A stretch of 64,000 nt of DNA. Origin: Atrichornis clamosus. Its lineage: Eukaryota; Chordata; Aves; Passeriformes; Menuridae. The position numbers and the translations under genes were made by a program. This document shows positions 25,450-37,112 of the stretch, piece after piece. A model generated the notes under the pieces. The model had not been told where the DNA came from. It saw only the letters and a program-made list of their open reading frames with translations, and ran no database searches. Position 1 is the first letter of the stretch; each line of letters opens with the position of its first letter. The stretch lies in assembly GCA_013400975.1 (NCBI GenBank), contig WBMZ01000217.1:248001-312000 (forward strand), read 5' to 3'.

Positions 25450-28402
25450 CTGTAAAAGAAGATGGTACAGCTTTACATTAAGACCTTGTGATATACATTT
25501 CAGTCAGCAAGAATATACTATGAAATCATGACTACATAAAATCTACTTTCACTTGATTAAAACCAAAAGCCATTTCAGATGATACCCTAAAAGTGTACCA
25601 TTTCAGAGAATTATTTCAAACTTTCTATTAAAGTCATCATTTTAATGTGACATTAATAGCTGCTACTGAATTTCTTTAACCACCTTTTCCTCTTGCAAAC
25701 TTTTGGCCTTTAACTTACATCTGTGATCAAACTCAATTGGTCCCAAAAGCTCATTTCAATCACAGACTGATCCATACTGCTAAAAATTTCAGCATTACAT
25801 GTGGGGACCTTAATTTCACTTGAGAGGTAGAAAGGTTTGCTAATTCTTCTCCCAGGACTAAATCCCAGAGATCATTAAATTTTTATTTTAAAAGGTTATT
25901 TTGTTTTCTTTTCAAAGCAAACTGATCTATCAAGTTTGGCAAAGGTAGTCAATATAAAATGATTAACACCTCAATTAGATGATAAAACAGTCGTTCTGTT
26001 AAGCAGTTTTAAAACACACAATCCAATTTCCTCATAACATTTTTAGGATCTACCATTAACATCAACAATTTACAGACTAAGGTAAGTATTTTAAATACTT
26101 ACATTTACAAAGATAGCAAATACAGTATGATTTCTTTACATATTGTAAACCAAGGTTTCATTAATTTGATTAGTGAAATACATTGAATATTAAAGGTGAA
26201 CTGAAAGGCTTATTGTATGAAAAGACCTCAGATTAGCATTCGATTTACTCCTTGAGACATTGGATGTTAAGGAAAAAACATGGGAACACTGAACTTCTGT
26301 TATGGCCCAAAAACTTTTTTTCCACAACCCATTTTCGTGGGTTTTTAATAAGGACCCATAAATTTGGATGTTCAAAATTTCAGAATGAATTAAGCATTTC
26401 AGATTACCTTTAAAAACTGTCCACACAGAACTGTGGGTATTGACAATCATGTGAGAGCACTAATAAAGGGGAGGGGGTGGAAATCAGGAAATTATTAGAA
26501 ACCAGATGGATTAGAAGCCAATCTGAAGGCCTAAAAACACAAATGTGAAAGTAGCTTAAAGATAAGTAACACGGATTGTTTCCTTCTGTTCCCCTATAAA
26601 GAATCTGGTATTAAAAAAATAACAGTACTTGAATACAAGTACAAAATTCAAGGTAATACTGCATGTATTACAGCTGAATATAAAATATGGAAAGATAAAT
26701 TTGGACTTTAAAAAAATTGGTATACAAACCAGTATGTGATCTTAACAGAAGTGATCTTTCAGGATTCCACTGTATGTACCTCCTTTACTAGAATTTCTGT
26801 ACACCAAGCACAAAAAAGTAAAATACACTTGGTAAATACACACATTCCCCGTTTCTCAGTAACTAGAGTTTAGTTCAAGAAGTAATTCTGAAATAACTTA
26901 AGACCTCAGAACTTAACTCCTGGACGTTTACAGTGCCAAGGCTCCCTGATCTGGTGTATCATACATAAGCAATCCTGATTTTCCAACGTCAAAAAGTTAA
27001 GTGAGGCTTAAGATTACATTCAAGCAAAGGAAGTTCCAAAATGAAGGTGTTACCTGTATATGTTTGGGTCCAGAAGCAAGGCAGTATCTTTTGGTAGTTT
27101 TGATAAATGAACTACTTTAGTTTTTAACTGATGTCGCTCACTTTCATTTACCCACACATCAGGCAGACTATGAATAAATAAATAAAATAAAAATATTCAA
27201 AAAAGATCAATTGTTTCTCTTACCATAAAATTATGTGGTAAACTAGTACATATGAAGTAATTTTCACATTTCCCTGGTTAAAAAGCACCTTCACTGGAGT
27301 GAGGAAAGAGAGCCAATCTTTACACATTACACAAGTTTTTCAAGTTCTCAGTGTGAAAAAGACACTAAACAGAATTTAGATTATTCCAGTACAATGATAA
27401 TGGCACTACATTCTACATTGGAACAATTTGATGTGAAAATGGGTGAAAAAACAACCAGAGATCTTTGAAAATATTTTACTGGGTAAAAAATTCTTTCATG
27501 TTGTTAAAGGACAGAACACACTGCAGGCACTGAGTTTTGAGTTACACCAATCTGCTTGCTCCAAGCTCAAAGGTTTCAATGGCAAAATGTTCTAATTTTG
27601 CTTTATTTTTTGTTTATCTTCTTTTATGGGTTTTTGGCGAGTTTTAAAACAATTTTTACATGTCATGCTTCCACTGGATTAACTTTAGATAGAGGAAGAA
27701 GTTGGCATTGTAATTACGATGTCTAACCCTTTGAAACAGGTTTCAAATTGAGAAACCCAACACTTAAAACTAAATGTAAAAGCTCTTTCTCTGATCGAAG
27801 CTAAATGGAATTTTACAGACTTTTGCAAATCATTTTACTGAATTTGCATTTTGCAGATTTCACTTTGTATGAATTTTAGCTGCAAATCAAATTCAATTTT
27901 TTTGGATAAGCTATTCAAAACATGAAATGAAACTGAGAACCTCTAACCCAACAGGAAAAGGAGTTTCTCCAATGAAACTTTGCAGATGAAAGTAGAAGAA
28001 AAAAAGAATAAAAAACAACAGGGCAGAGGAGGAGGGATAACAACCCAGGAAGCAATCCATACATACACTAAGGCTTATGGATCATGAAAGGTGGAAAAAC
28101 ATCGTAAGAGCTTTTTACATAAAGCCAAAACCACTTTTTGGACAACCAACACTTGAAGACATTTGCGGTAGAAACTGTATGCTCGAGAAGCAAAATGATA
28201 AAAACAGCAAATAGAAAAACTTGTCTCTTGCAAAGACTATTTGAAATGTACATAGACAACAACTCAGTGAGCTGACTGAGTGGCACCAAGAATAAATTCC
28301 TGCTCTAAAAATAAAATGAATAAAATTAAAAGTTATTTCCCTCTTGTATAATGAGTTAAAGTATAGGATTTACTTTTCCTGAAAATACAGCAATATACTC
28401 AC
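25450..28402 (-). other. AEBP2: AEBP2 introns 6 and 7 (flanking exon 7)
   Basis: Intron 6 (27168-28402, 1,235 bp) and intron 7 (25450-27053, 1,604 bp) flank exon 7, which lies inside this span. Both are AT-rich with no identifiable repeats beyond an AATA microsatellite next to the exon 7 acceptor. Intron 7 contains AATAAA hexamers on the minus strand (for example 25882-25887) that could support an alternative transcript end. Confidence 0.9.
27054..27167 (-). CDS. AEBP2: AEBP2 coding exon 7: end of the C2B domain
   Basis: This exon encodes residues 232-269, [20 protein letters not shown] through LLLDPNIY, plus two bases of Arg270. The acceptor TTCATAG is preceded by an ATTT-type microsatellite rather than a classic C/T tract. 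The donor TACAG|GTAACA is only moderate. If it is not used, translation meets TAA at once (AG-G TAA), so intron retention would give a protein ending NIYR and lacking the basic tail. AEBP2 is known to have C-terminal isoforms in mammals, but whether this mechanism operates here cannot be told from the sequence. Confidence 0.96.
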
Positions 28403-28470
28403 ATGTCCTCTGGTGTCCAATGAAGCAGGAGTTTTATTTTTCCAGAATCTTCTTTTCTTTTAGCTATTAC
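28403..28470 (-). CDS. AEBP2: AEBP2 coding exon 6: C2B domain, middle
   Basis: This is a short exon of 22 codons plus two bases, VIAKRKEDSGKIKLLLHWTP then ED (residues 210-231). The acceptor is TTACAG and the donor is GACAT|GTGAGT, both good. It continues the C2B fold started in the previous exon. Where I remember mammals having Met after HW, the codon here is ACA (Thr). This may be an avian substitution or a limit of my recall. The phase is consistent with its neighbours on both sides. The upstream intron (28471-31761) contains the N-separated 516-bp duplication. Confidence 0.96.
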
Positions 28471-31400
28471 CTGTAATAATCAGATAAATCACAATTAAAA
28501 CACAGTTATGGATTTTTTGCTCAAAAGCCATTTTTCTTCATGTCCAACTGGACATTCATAAAAGGCAAACTCTTAAACTCTTTGAAAGTTGTATATCTGC
28601 AATAAATATGCTCTGAAGACTTAAAATTGCTTTGCAAAGAACTTAAGTCCATTTAAGCTTTTAAGTGAAAAATACTATTCAGCCAGAAGATGTATGTTCA
28701 ATACAGCTTTATTTGGAAATATTTTTACTATGTTTTCCACATTCCATACACTGTCCCAGAAATAAAATGGAAATGTAAAGGAAACGTGCATCAAAGCTGT
28801 CTCAAAGCAGAAATGGGGTTTTGCTGACCTCTTCTGGAAAAAGAAACCAATTTCACCCTAACAACTGGAATGCATCTCACTTTATTCACTCACTGTGTTA
28901 CGAAGTTTTAAGATTTCAGAACACATGTAAGTAGTTAAAACACATGTGGTTACTGAACTGAAATATCTAAAAAAGCTAAACCAGAGAGTAGTTTAGTATT
29001 CAAATATTTTAGAGAATTAATTCAAGTCATTTCAAAGGTGGGGGTGGCATGACAGGATAACCTATAAACTGTATTTTTTAATCAGTGTAATATTTGCTCC
29101 TTAGGTTAACTAGAAAACTTGGCTTTTTCTATCATTAGAATTAAATTTCCATTGTTCAGAGAATTAAAGTACAAAGAATTTTACTCAAATTTTAAAAATA
29201 AAAGCAAGCAGAAAAAATCATCTAGCCAAAGGTGAATTCTGGATGGCAAACACATTCCTTCAAACAGGTTTTATTAACAATTGCATTCTGAATCTCTCCA
29301 TAGCTACACAGAAAAGGATGGGTTAAAAAAAAAGGATAAAGAAAAGGATGTGCCTTTTCATGGAACATAGAAGGCAGCTACAGTGACTGCTTAGAAACTC
29401 TTTATATTAGAATATCTCTCCTGTAAGATACTGCACTGTGCTGACATTACTCTTAAGCCATACGACTTATTTCTGTTTTCAGACAGCAAGGCAATTTCAT
29501 CTTCTTATTTTTCACCTTTCAAATTAATGCCCCTAATAATTACACATTTTTTTCTTCATCTGAAGGTGGACCACATGGACTTATTATGCCATTTAGGCAC
29601 TCACCATTCAAATTCAATGTCCTAAAGCTTGTAACTGATGCAAAATGTGTTTGCATTTGAGGCATCGTTAGCTCAGTAGAACAATGCACAAAACTGCTCC
29701 TAGTCTAGCTTTTCTTTTTAAAGCTGATTTTAGGCTGAGTCTTATCAGTAAAGCTGATGTCCAGGACAAACCCACACAGCCGTAGCAGGACACCAAAATA
29801 GGGCAGCAAAGTGGATCAGGGGGCTGGAATCCCAGAGCAGTTCTCCCGCTGGGACAAGCTCTCCCACAACTGAGGTCTTAGCAATTCCAGATCTAATCAA
29901 CCTCCCACCATCTCAAGTGATGCAGGCACTGATAAACTAAAGGGATTTTCACCACTTCCTTCAAGTTAATTTGAAGCGGTTTTAGAGCAGATTCCTCCCT
30001 CTAATTCCATCTCCTTATGAATTATTCCAATAGCCAGAGCTGTGCTTCCACTGCCTGGATAACCTTGAAGATTAAAGCAAGCTGTGAATTGGNGGACTTA
30101 TTATGCCATTTAGGCACTCACCATTCAAATTCAATGTCCTAAAGCTTGTAACTGATGCAAAATGTGTTTGCATTTGAGGCATCGTTAGCTCAGTAGAACA
30201 ATGCACAAAACTGCTCCTAGTCTAGCTTTTCTTTTTAAAGCTGATTTTAGGCTGAGTCTTATCAGTAAAGCTGATGTCCAGGACAAACCCACACAGCCGT
30301 AGCAGGACACCAAAATAGGGCAGCAAAGTGGATCAGGGGGCTGGAATCCCAGAGCAGTTCTCCCGCTGGGACAAGCTCTCCCACAACTGAGGTCTTAGCA
30401 ATTCCAGATCTAATCAACCTCCCACCATCTCAAGTGATGCAGGCACTGATAAACTAAAGGGATTTTCACCACTTCCTTCAAGTTAATTTGAAGCGGTTTT
30501 AGAGCAGATTCCTCCCTCTAATTCCATCTCCTTATGAATTATTCCAATAGCCAGAGCTGTGCTTCCACTGCCTGGATAACCTTGAAGATTAAAGCAAGCT
30601 GTGAATTGGCTTTTCTCACAGCATTGTAAAATCCACGTTGGCCAGGAAAACCAGAATGAGATTTAAACACAGTAACAGCTAAACCACCTGTAAATTTCCA
30701 CTTGCAGCTGGTGCTCAATGCACATAAAGTTCAGGAGAAAACATTTGAAAAAAATTACCAATATAGGCCACAGATATCTGTAACAATAACCTGACTTGCA
30801 GAAGAAGATGAAATAAGTTTCATGCATACAAAATCATCTCTCATTTATGGAAAGAGACTGATCAAGAGTTTGAATCACGTGTTAAGATCAAGCTGGAGAT
30901 GAAGACACTTCAGTCAGCATTCCCTCTTTGGACTGCAGTTCATCTTTCACTGGTCTGCCAATTTAAAATTCTCTCTCCTCATTTTGGCCCATCTCTTATT
31001 TCTTTTCTTCAGTCTCCATCTTTTACCTGCCCTCATCTCCCAATTTGATTAAGAAAACCTGAGATTATAGATTTTTTTTAACTTCTGATCCTTATGCCCT
31101 AATTAAGTACTTACCCCCTGCTTTGAACTTTTCTAAATTAATACTGATTTTTTTCGTATCCAGACACAAATGAAATTCCCAAAGTAGGATATGGAAAGAG
31201 GACTAAAGGCCCGTTCTCCCCCATTCGTACTTGCTGCCTTCTAGCAATTCACTGACATTTTGATGGTAAATTTATTAAAAGAAAAAAATGGGGACAGGAA
31301 TACATTTACTCAAGATTCTATCTTTTAAACCAGGAAAAAAAGAAATGAAATAAGCACACATTTCAGATAGAATATTTAAATATTCAATTACACACTCAAA

Positions 31401-31761
31401 ATATTGCTTGTGATAAATTAGCACTGTTACTCATGACTGTGGAAATGCCAGTTGAACTGCATTCTTATTCAGAAGACAGAACCAATTCTTTCTGCAACAC
31501 ACAGTTGCTGTCAGGCATTTCCCAAAGTGCATCAGACAGCAAATGTTGCAACCCATTCCATTTGTGAGCTAGAACATCTGCCAACATTACTTCTTAAAAG
31601 TTAATTTACTAATAGAAGTGGACAAATCAACAGTGTAAAATACTCACTAATTACTTATTTCTGACTAAATGCCTACAGCATGAAGAGGAAAACTAAAATC
31701 TTTCTGGGAAGTTAGATTTTTCAGACATGTAGGTAAACAAACATTATATATATGTACTTAC
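28471..31761 (-). other. AEBP2: AEBP2 intron 5
   Basis: A 3,291-bp intron as assembled. About 517 bp of this is probably artefactual because of the N-separated duplication at 29577-30609, so the true length may be about 2.77 kb. A 16-bp palindrome (GAATATTTAAATATTC) lies at 31370-31385. Nothing else is recognised. Confidence 0.92.
29577..30609. repeat. 516-bp exact direct duplication split by one N
   Basis: Bases 29577-30092 and 30094-30609 appear identical by eye throughout, from GGACTTATTATGCC to GCTGTGAATTGG, with a single N at 30093 between them. Unique sequence flanks both sides. A lone N between two perfect copies is the signature of two contig ends that overlap but were not merged, or of a mis-sized gap. 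A real recent tandem duplication is possible but less likely. It lies wholly within an AEBP2 intron and does not affect coding. Confidence 0.95.
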
Positions 31762-31886
31762 AGTACTATGAAATACAACACTGTGGCCTTTTCCTAAACT
31801 CTCTATATGTGCTGAGAGGTTAAAGCAGATGGCTCGATGTCTGATAGCATCCAGTGTTTGTGCATCAAAGAAGTCATGAGGTCTTG
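31762..31886 (-). CDS. AEBP2: AEBP2 coding exon 5: start of the C2B domain
   Basis: This exon completes the split Pro codon and runs [20 protein letters not shown] through to SVVFHST (residues 168-209). It starts the C-terminal C2B region, which in PRC2.2 structures packs against SUZ12 and RBBP4/7. The acceptor has an excellent pyrimidine tract (CTTTTTTTTCTAG) and the donor is ACT|GTAAGT. The exon enters in phase 1 and leaves in phase 0. Intron 4 upstream is about 5.0 kb. Every residue agrees with my recollection of the mammalian protein, as expected for a structural core segment. Confidence 0.97.
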
Positions 31887-32506
31887 CTAGAAAAAAAAGG
31901 AAAAGAGATCCTTAGTGTTCAACACATTCAAAGTATTCAAACACATTCAAGCATGTAAATAAGGCTGAAGTGTCATTAGGAAGTCATTTATCATTATGTC
32001 AGTAGCTCTACCTTGTCAGAGAGCTGCAAACATTCATTTCACTGACAGGAAGAAATTACTCCAAGGGAAGCACAGTTCAAGTTTGGCCAAAACATCCTCC
32101 CTGTGGATGAAACAGCTATTTCCAAAAATGTAACTGCACTCATTTCTTTGAAGTTTCAATCATGATGAATGGTCAGGTGAAAAACTCCACATTATTACAC
32201 ATTTCTTTCTATGTACAAGCTGTCATTCCATGTTCTTTGACTATCAGTAAACATTTCCTAGCCAAGAAGCACCAAGTGCATCACATATTACACTTCAATT
32301 TATAAAGAGTAAAGTGCAACTAACACCGATTTGAGATTTTACAATTAGTCTAGAATCAGCAGGAGATAATAAAGATCTTTTCCCTTTAGGAAAGGACTTT
32401 TATAGTTAAGTGTTTCTTGAACAGTAAAAATATTATTGAATTTTGATTTAGAGTCTAAAAGAAGGTCTATCAATTCTACACTAAAACTACTTAAACTAAA
32501 AAATAA

Positions 32507-32546
32507 TTGCTACTAGGAATACATTTTTGCTACTAGGAATACATCT
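32507..32546. repeat. 20-bp tandem duplication
   Basis: The unit TTGCTACTAGGAATACATTT is repeated immediately with a single change near its end. Confidence 0.93.
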
Positions 32547-34620
32547 GCATACTGTTAGAAACACTTCATACAAACATTTTAAAATATACCATATAAAACA
32601 ATAATAACATTACATTAGCAAATGAAGTCTTAATGAAAGTACTTTAAACCTTATTTGAGAGCAATATTTTTCTACATAACACACTGAAATTAAAACTAAG
32701 AATAGGAATTGATATTACATTATCAGCTATGCATTACCCTGAAATCTGCACAAATGGTGATGCTAAGTTCTGCAGCCTTCATTTAAAACACGCTCTATAT
32801 TCCTCTGTCCATTATTTCAAAACTAACTACAAACTCCACTTAAAGCTAGCATTTGCTACACTCCTGGGACTAACTGCTGTTGAGCATTCATCTGTACATT
32901 CTGTTCTGCCCCTGCTCTGTCTCAGTTGGATGCTGCCAATTAGGCAATCATGTCCCTGCAATGTTGTCTTGCTCTAAGTGGCAGTGCAGGACCACAGCCC
33001 ATGCTGCAGGTGGTCAATGATGCAAGCATATAAATATTTGATACATGAGTGAGGGAAAAAACGGAGAGTGGAAAGAAGGGGGGAAAAAAAAAAAAGAAAC
33101 AAACTCAAATTTTTGCTTTTGGTTTCACACAGTGAAGTTCTTTGGGATTTACAGTGGATAACATTCAGCAGACAGAAAAAAGGGCATAATTTTTCAAAAG
33201 CATATGAATAATTTTATCTACTCCTTACTAAGTGTTAGTGCTGTATCTTCTATGTATCTTTACTCTGAATATGATTTTGAGGGAATAGATTTGAGCAGCT
33301 CCCTTCCTGCTTAATACTACAAGTGTCAGTGCACATCAATTACTTAAGCCAAATAAATCAACATCATCATACCAGCAGCCTACTAAATGACAATCCAAAC
33401 CCTACGTAACTAACAGAGTCTTACAGTAAATTCCATGAACAGCAGGCTTTCTTCTCGCTCTTATATTCCTCCAATTAACTCTTTTTTCCTGCTTGTTAAT
33501 AACTAGGGTGCCACCTTTGCTATGGAAAGGCCGGTGACCATATTGTGTTCTTCCAAGTAGTTCAGGATGGCAATACTGCGACCCATTTTAGAGACACACG
33601 CTTTGAATAGATTTGGTTCTATACCTCTAAATGCCAGTCTACATGAGTGAGTGAGCACGGATAAGGCTATCCAAAGAGAAAGGAAATCACTGACTGTAAT
33701 CCTGAATTACTCGACATCAACATTTCTAAGACAAATCAGATCTCTACAAAACCATGCATGTAACCAGCTAGAAGGGTGTCACCAGTAAAACATGCTTTTA
33801 TCATAAAAGTGCTAATTTCTAACACTTATATGAACATGTATTATTTACAGACAGGACAAAAGAAATGCAAACCACTTGAAAATGGCATGTTAAAGAAGAT
33901 TAAGTAACAGTATCACTTTTCTTTATAATCAAAATTAGAAGATTGTAATCTCATCACATACAACCACAGAAAAGTCTCCTGTTTCATTTATAAATTTTTT
34001 TCATGAAGGGTGTTACATTTTTTCTGAAGGATGTTAACCTTCAGATATAAAACAGAGGAAGTTAATTTATAAATTTGCTGTACTTAAACTATTAAGAATT
34101 TATACATGAGGATGCTTCAACAGCAGCACGTATTGGCAATCAACTGTCAATAAGTATTTAGTAAGCCACTCACACCTTTTAAAAAGAGCCAGGGTCTAAT
34201 CAAACCATGAGGAGGTAGAAAGAACACGCAGACAACATTTTTCTCCAGAGACAAATTGTTTTGTGGTGCAAAACTGCACGTTTTTGTCAAATGATTATCT
34301 GCAAGTGATTTATACAGATTGTGCACCATCAAATGGCATCTTGCTTTACACCCATGTCTTTAAGTACTTGTAACCCTGCTTGCAGAGAACCTGGTACAGA
34401 TGTTAAACACCTCTCCTTTTGGGCACTTAAAATACCTAAATATAAAGCCAAGTTCTTCATATATCCGGAGTGAAAATGCTTTATGCTGTTACTGTGTTAC
34501 TTTGGCTCAGTACATCAGGGTCTTTGCCTTCCTCCATTCTGGCAAAGACAAGAGATACAAACTTGCACACTTCATATTTCACCTAAACTAAGCTAAGAAA
34601 CACCAAGACAAGCAAAAGTG

Positions 34621-34692
34621 TATCAGCCCTTTGTCACCTTCACTTCATCAAAATTGTATCAGCCCTTTGTCACCTTCACTTCATCAACAATG
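34621..34692. repeat. 36-bp tandem duplication
   Basis: Two adjacent 36-bp units share TATCAGCCCTTTGTCACC and TTCACTTCATCA and differ at about two positions near the end. This is a small local duplication in an AEBP2 intron. Confidence 0.95.
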
Positions 34693-36925
34693 ATCTTCCC
34701 CAAGTTTTAAAGGAAAGCTGCCAATACTTGGCATTTTCAGAAAATGCCATCAACTTTGGATACATTTTTGGGTCACAAACCCTCTGGAGAAATACATTAC
34801 AGTAGTCAGTTCCCAACTCAGTTAGAGATGATTCCTGCCTTAAGGCAAAAGTCTACAGCCAGCATTGCATTTGTCTCAGGAGGGAAAAAGATAAGAAATT
34901 GCTCCAGCAGCTGTCATTTCCTGTGCAACACTTGATCAAGACAGCAGAACATTCAAATACTACAGTCTGCTCTTTAAGACTCCCACAATATTTACTATTT
35001 GCATTTTTTACCATAGATTTATTCAAGAATTCTGCAGCAAATTCTTATTACAACTACATCATCTTAGAAGGTGAAGTTTTAATTATGAAGCTCTGACTTG
35101 AAATTTCTAAGTCAAATAATATAATATAATGTCTATCAATTACTAATAAAATACCAACCTGAAAAACTACTTCTGCATACACTGGGAGGAAAAAAACTGA
35201 ATTAAAACCAGCCACCTAACAAAATCAATACGGTGAAGCAAGCTCAGATGTAACTCAGGAATCTCTGAAAATGAAAATTTTAAAGTGACCAGTCTTAGGT
35301 ATCTAAATTTTATTTGAGTAACTCAGTCAACAAATCATGGTAATGCTTCAGGAACCTGCAGCTATCTCAAGTAGGTGTCTCTCTCACTACACGGAAGATG
35401 TAAAAAGATACTGCAGAGTGAACCTATAACCCTTCACTGCTCAGCCTTCCCTTCCTGAACCTTCTCATTTACACACATTTCTAGGGTGGAAGGGAAAGCT
35501 CTTTGCAAATCAAATTCTGAAAAGGACAGAAACAGTTTTTTAATTTCTTTGAACCTTGAATCAAAATGAGAGGAATTCTTGAAATCTACACTTTTAAGAT
35601 GTGTTTCACAATACAACTTGCTCATGTATAATTTAAGAATACACAGGGGCTCAGAAAACGCTTCAGAATTCCAGGGAATACTGTAACTTCCCAGGACACA
35701 CTTGACTGCATTCAAGGCAGAAACATGACCACTGCCTCATAAATTTCAGCTCCTTAAAACACAGTTGAGATATTGAGAATAAATCACAATCATGTGTGAA
35801 ATAGCAATCCCCTAAGACCACCAGCATGTGCATCCATTGTTGCAGTACCATTTAAATAACTGGTAACTGTATTTCTTTACAGGAAGAAGAAGATGGATGC
35901 AGTTAAGTGTTCTGCCACAAGACTTCTGGAAAAACAGGACTGTGGACAGTATGAGATTTAACAGGTCCAGGTGTTCAGAAAAAAATCTATCCTGTGCTAC
36001 TCTCCAAGACTGTAAGACAGACTTTACACCACAAGTAAAAATGCATCAAGTTTTTCCTTCAGCTGTTGACATATCAGCAAAAAAAAATGCAAATGGGTTT
36101 TTTCATGTCTTCAAAATGCAAGTATCACAATAACAGTTTTAAACTTGCAAATAATCAGTTTGGTACTGAAGAGTTGCATCCAAAGCAATTATAAAACAAT
36201 ATTTTAACAACTGCCTAATCTTTCCTAACCTAACCATTCCTGCACATTAGAAACTCTACAGAAATTTGACACTGCTATTTGCCTAATGCTAGGACAACTC
36301 AGGAATGAAACTCGATTAAAGTGGAGTAAAGAGGTACTGGGTAAGGGATTATTACTTGCTAGAGGAAACAGTTCTGACTTTAAATGACAAATCACACCTC
36401 TCAGCACATTGGTTCATATAAAATTAATGAACATCCACTATGTGGAGACAGATTAAAAAAACATAGGAAGTCAATTCTGCCCCAAATTACATCTTGGTTA
36501 TGCTCATAAAACTGTCATTAACATAATGAAATGTTGTGCTCAAAAAAGAGCTTATATAACATGCATTTATCTCTAATTTATATGAATCTGCAATCTCTGT
36601 CTGCAGCACTGAACTTCAGAACCCATCAGCACTAAACAGAGCCCTTTCCAATGTAATACAGTCAGTAAACAGAAAGTGACTCTGAAATGAAAAGCTTCTT
36701 TCAACTGTGAACTGCAACTGTTGCTCACAGCAAACTGATCTTTCCTCCTGAACACAGAGTTTTGTCCTGAAAAGGAACTCAAACAGAACCTGGAATTGTT
36801 TTCTTCCTGTCACAAGGAATGCCAACACTACCAGATCACCACATGCAGAGAAAGCACCACATTGAGGAGGAGCTTCCAATCTAAGATAAAACTTCCAAGA
36901 ACTTCTACTCCTACAAAACACTTAC

Positions 36926-37112
36926 GTAGTGATCGTCGTCTCTTGTTCTTTAATTTTCTTCTTTTATTCATTCCAGCTTTAGATGGAGATTCCTCTTTGG
37001 CCTTTGGTTGGCTGGCAACTTTTGAAGAGTTCTGCTGGCTGAAGTGTGTGGGCACATGACGGGCAAGTCCTCCCTGAGATGCGAAGCTGGCATTGCACCC
37101 ACCAACTACACA
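36926..37112 (-). CDS. AEBP2: AEBP2 coding exon 4: zinc finger 3 and basic linker
   Basis: This exon encodes residues 106-167 plus one base of the next codon. It opens [15 protein letters not shown], the third finger, with Cys106, Cys111, His124 and His128. A polar stretch follows ([19 protein letters not shown], about 129-147), then a Lys/Arg-rich segment ([12 protein letters not shown], 154-165). Published PRC2 structures place a histone H3-tail-mimicking element in this linker (established knowledge; I assign it here only by position). The basic run could also act in DNA or RNA binding or nuclear import. The acceptor is TCACTAG and the donor is CTAC|GTAAGT, a strong site that leaves phase 1. 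One difference from the remembered mammalian sequence is Ala for Ser in SKVAS. Confidence 0.97.

Larger units (their letters stand above)
31887..36925 (-). other. AEBP2: AEBP2 intron 4
   Basis: A 5,039-bp intron with a strong GTAAGT donor and a long pyrimidine tract at the acceptor. It contains a 36-bp tandem duplication at 34621-34692 and a 20-bp one at 32507-32546. I see no gene or identifiable transposon. Confidence 0.93.

Noticed and set aside
29661..29700. tRNA-like A box (TTAGCTCAGTAGAACAATGC)
   Set aside because: No matching B box (GGTTCRANTCC) at the right distance and no cloverleaf pairing. The second copy near 30178 only reflects the assembly duplication.
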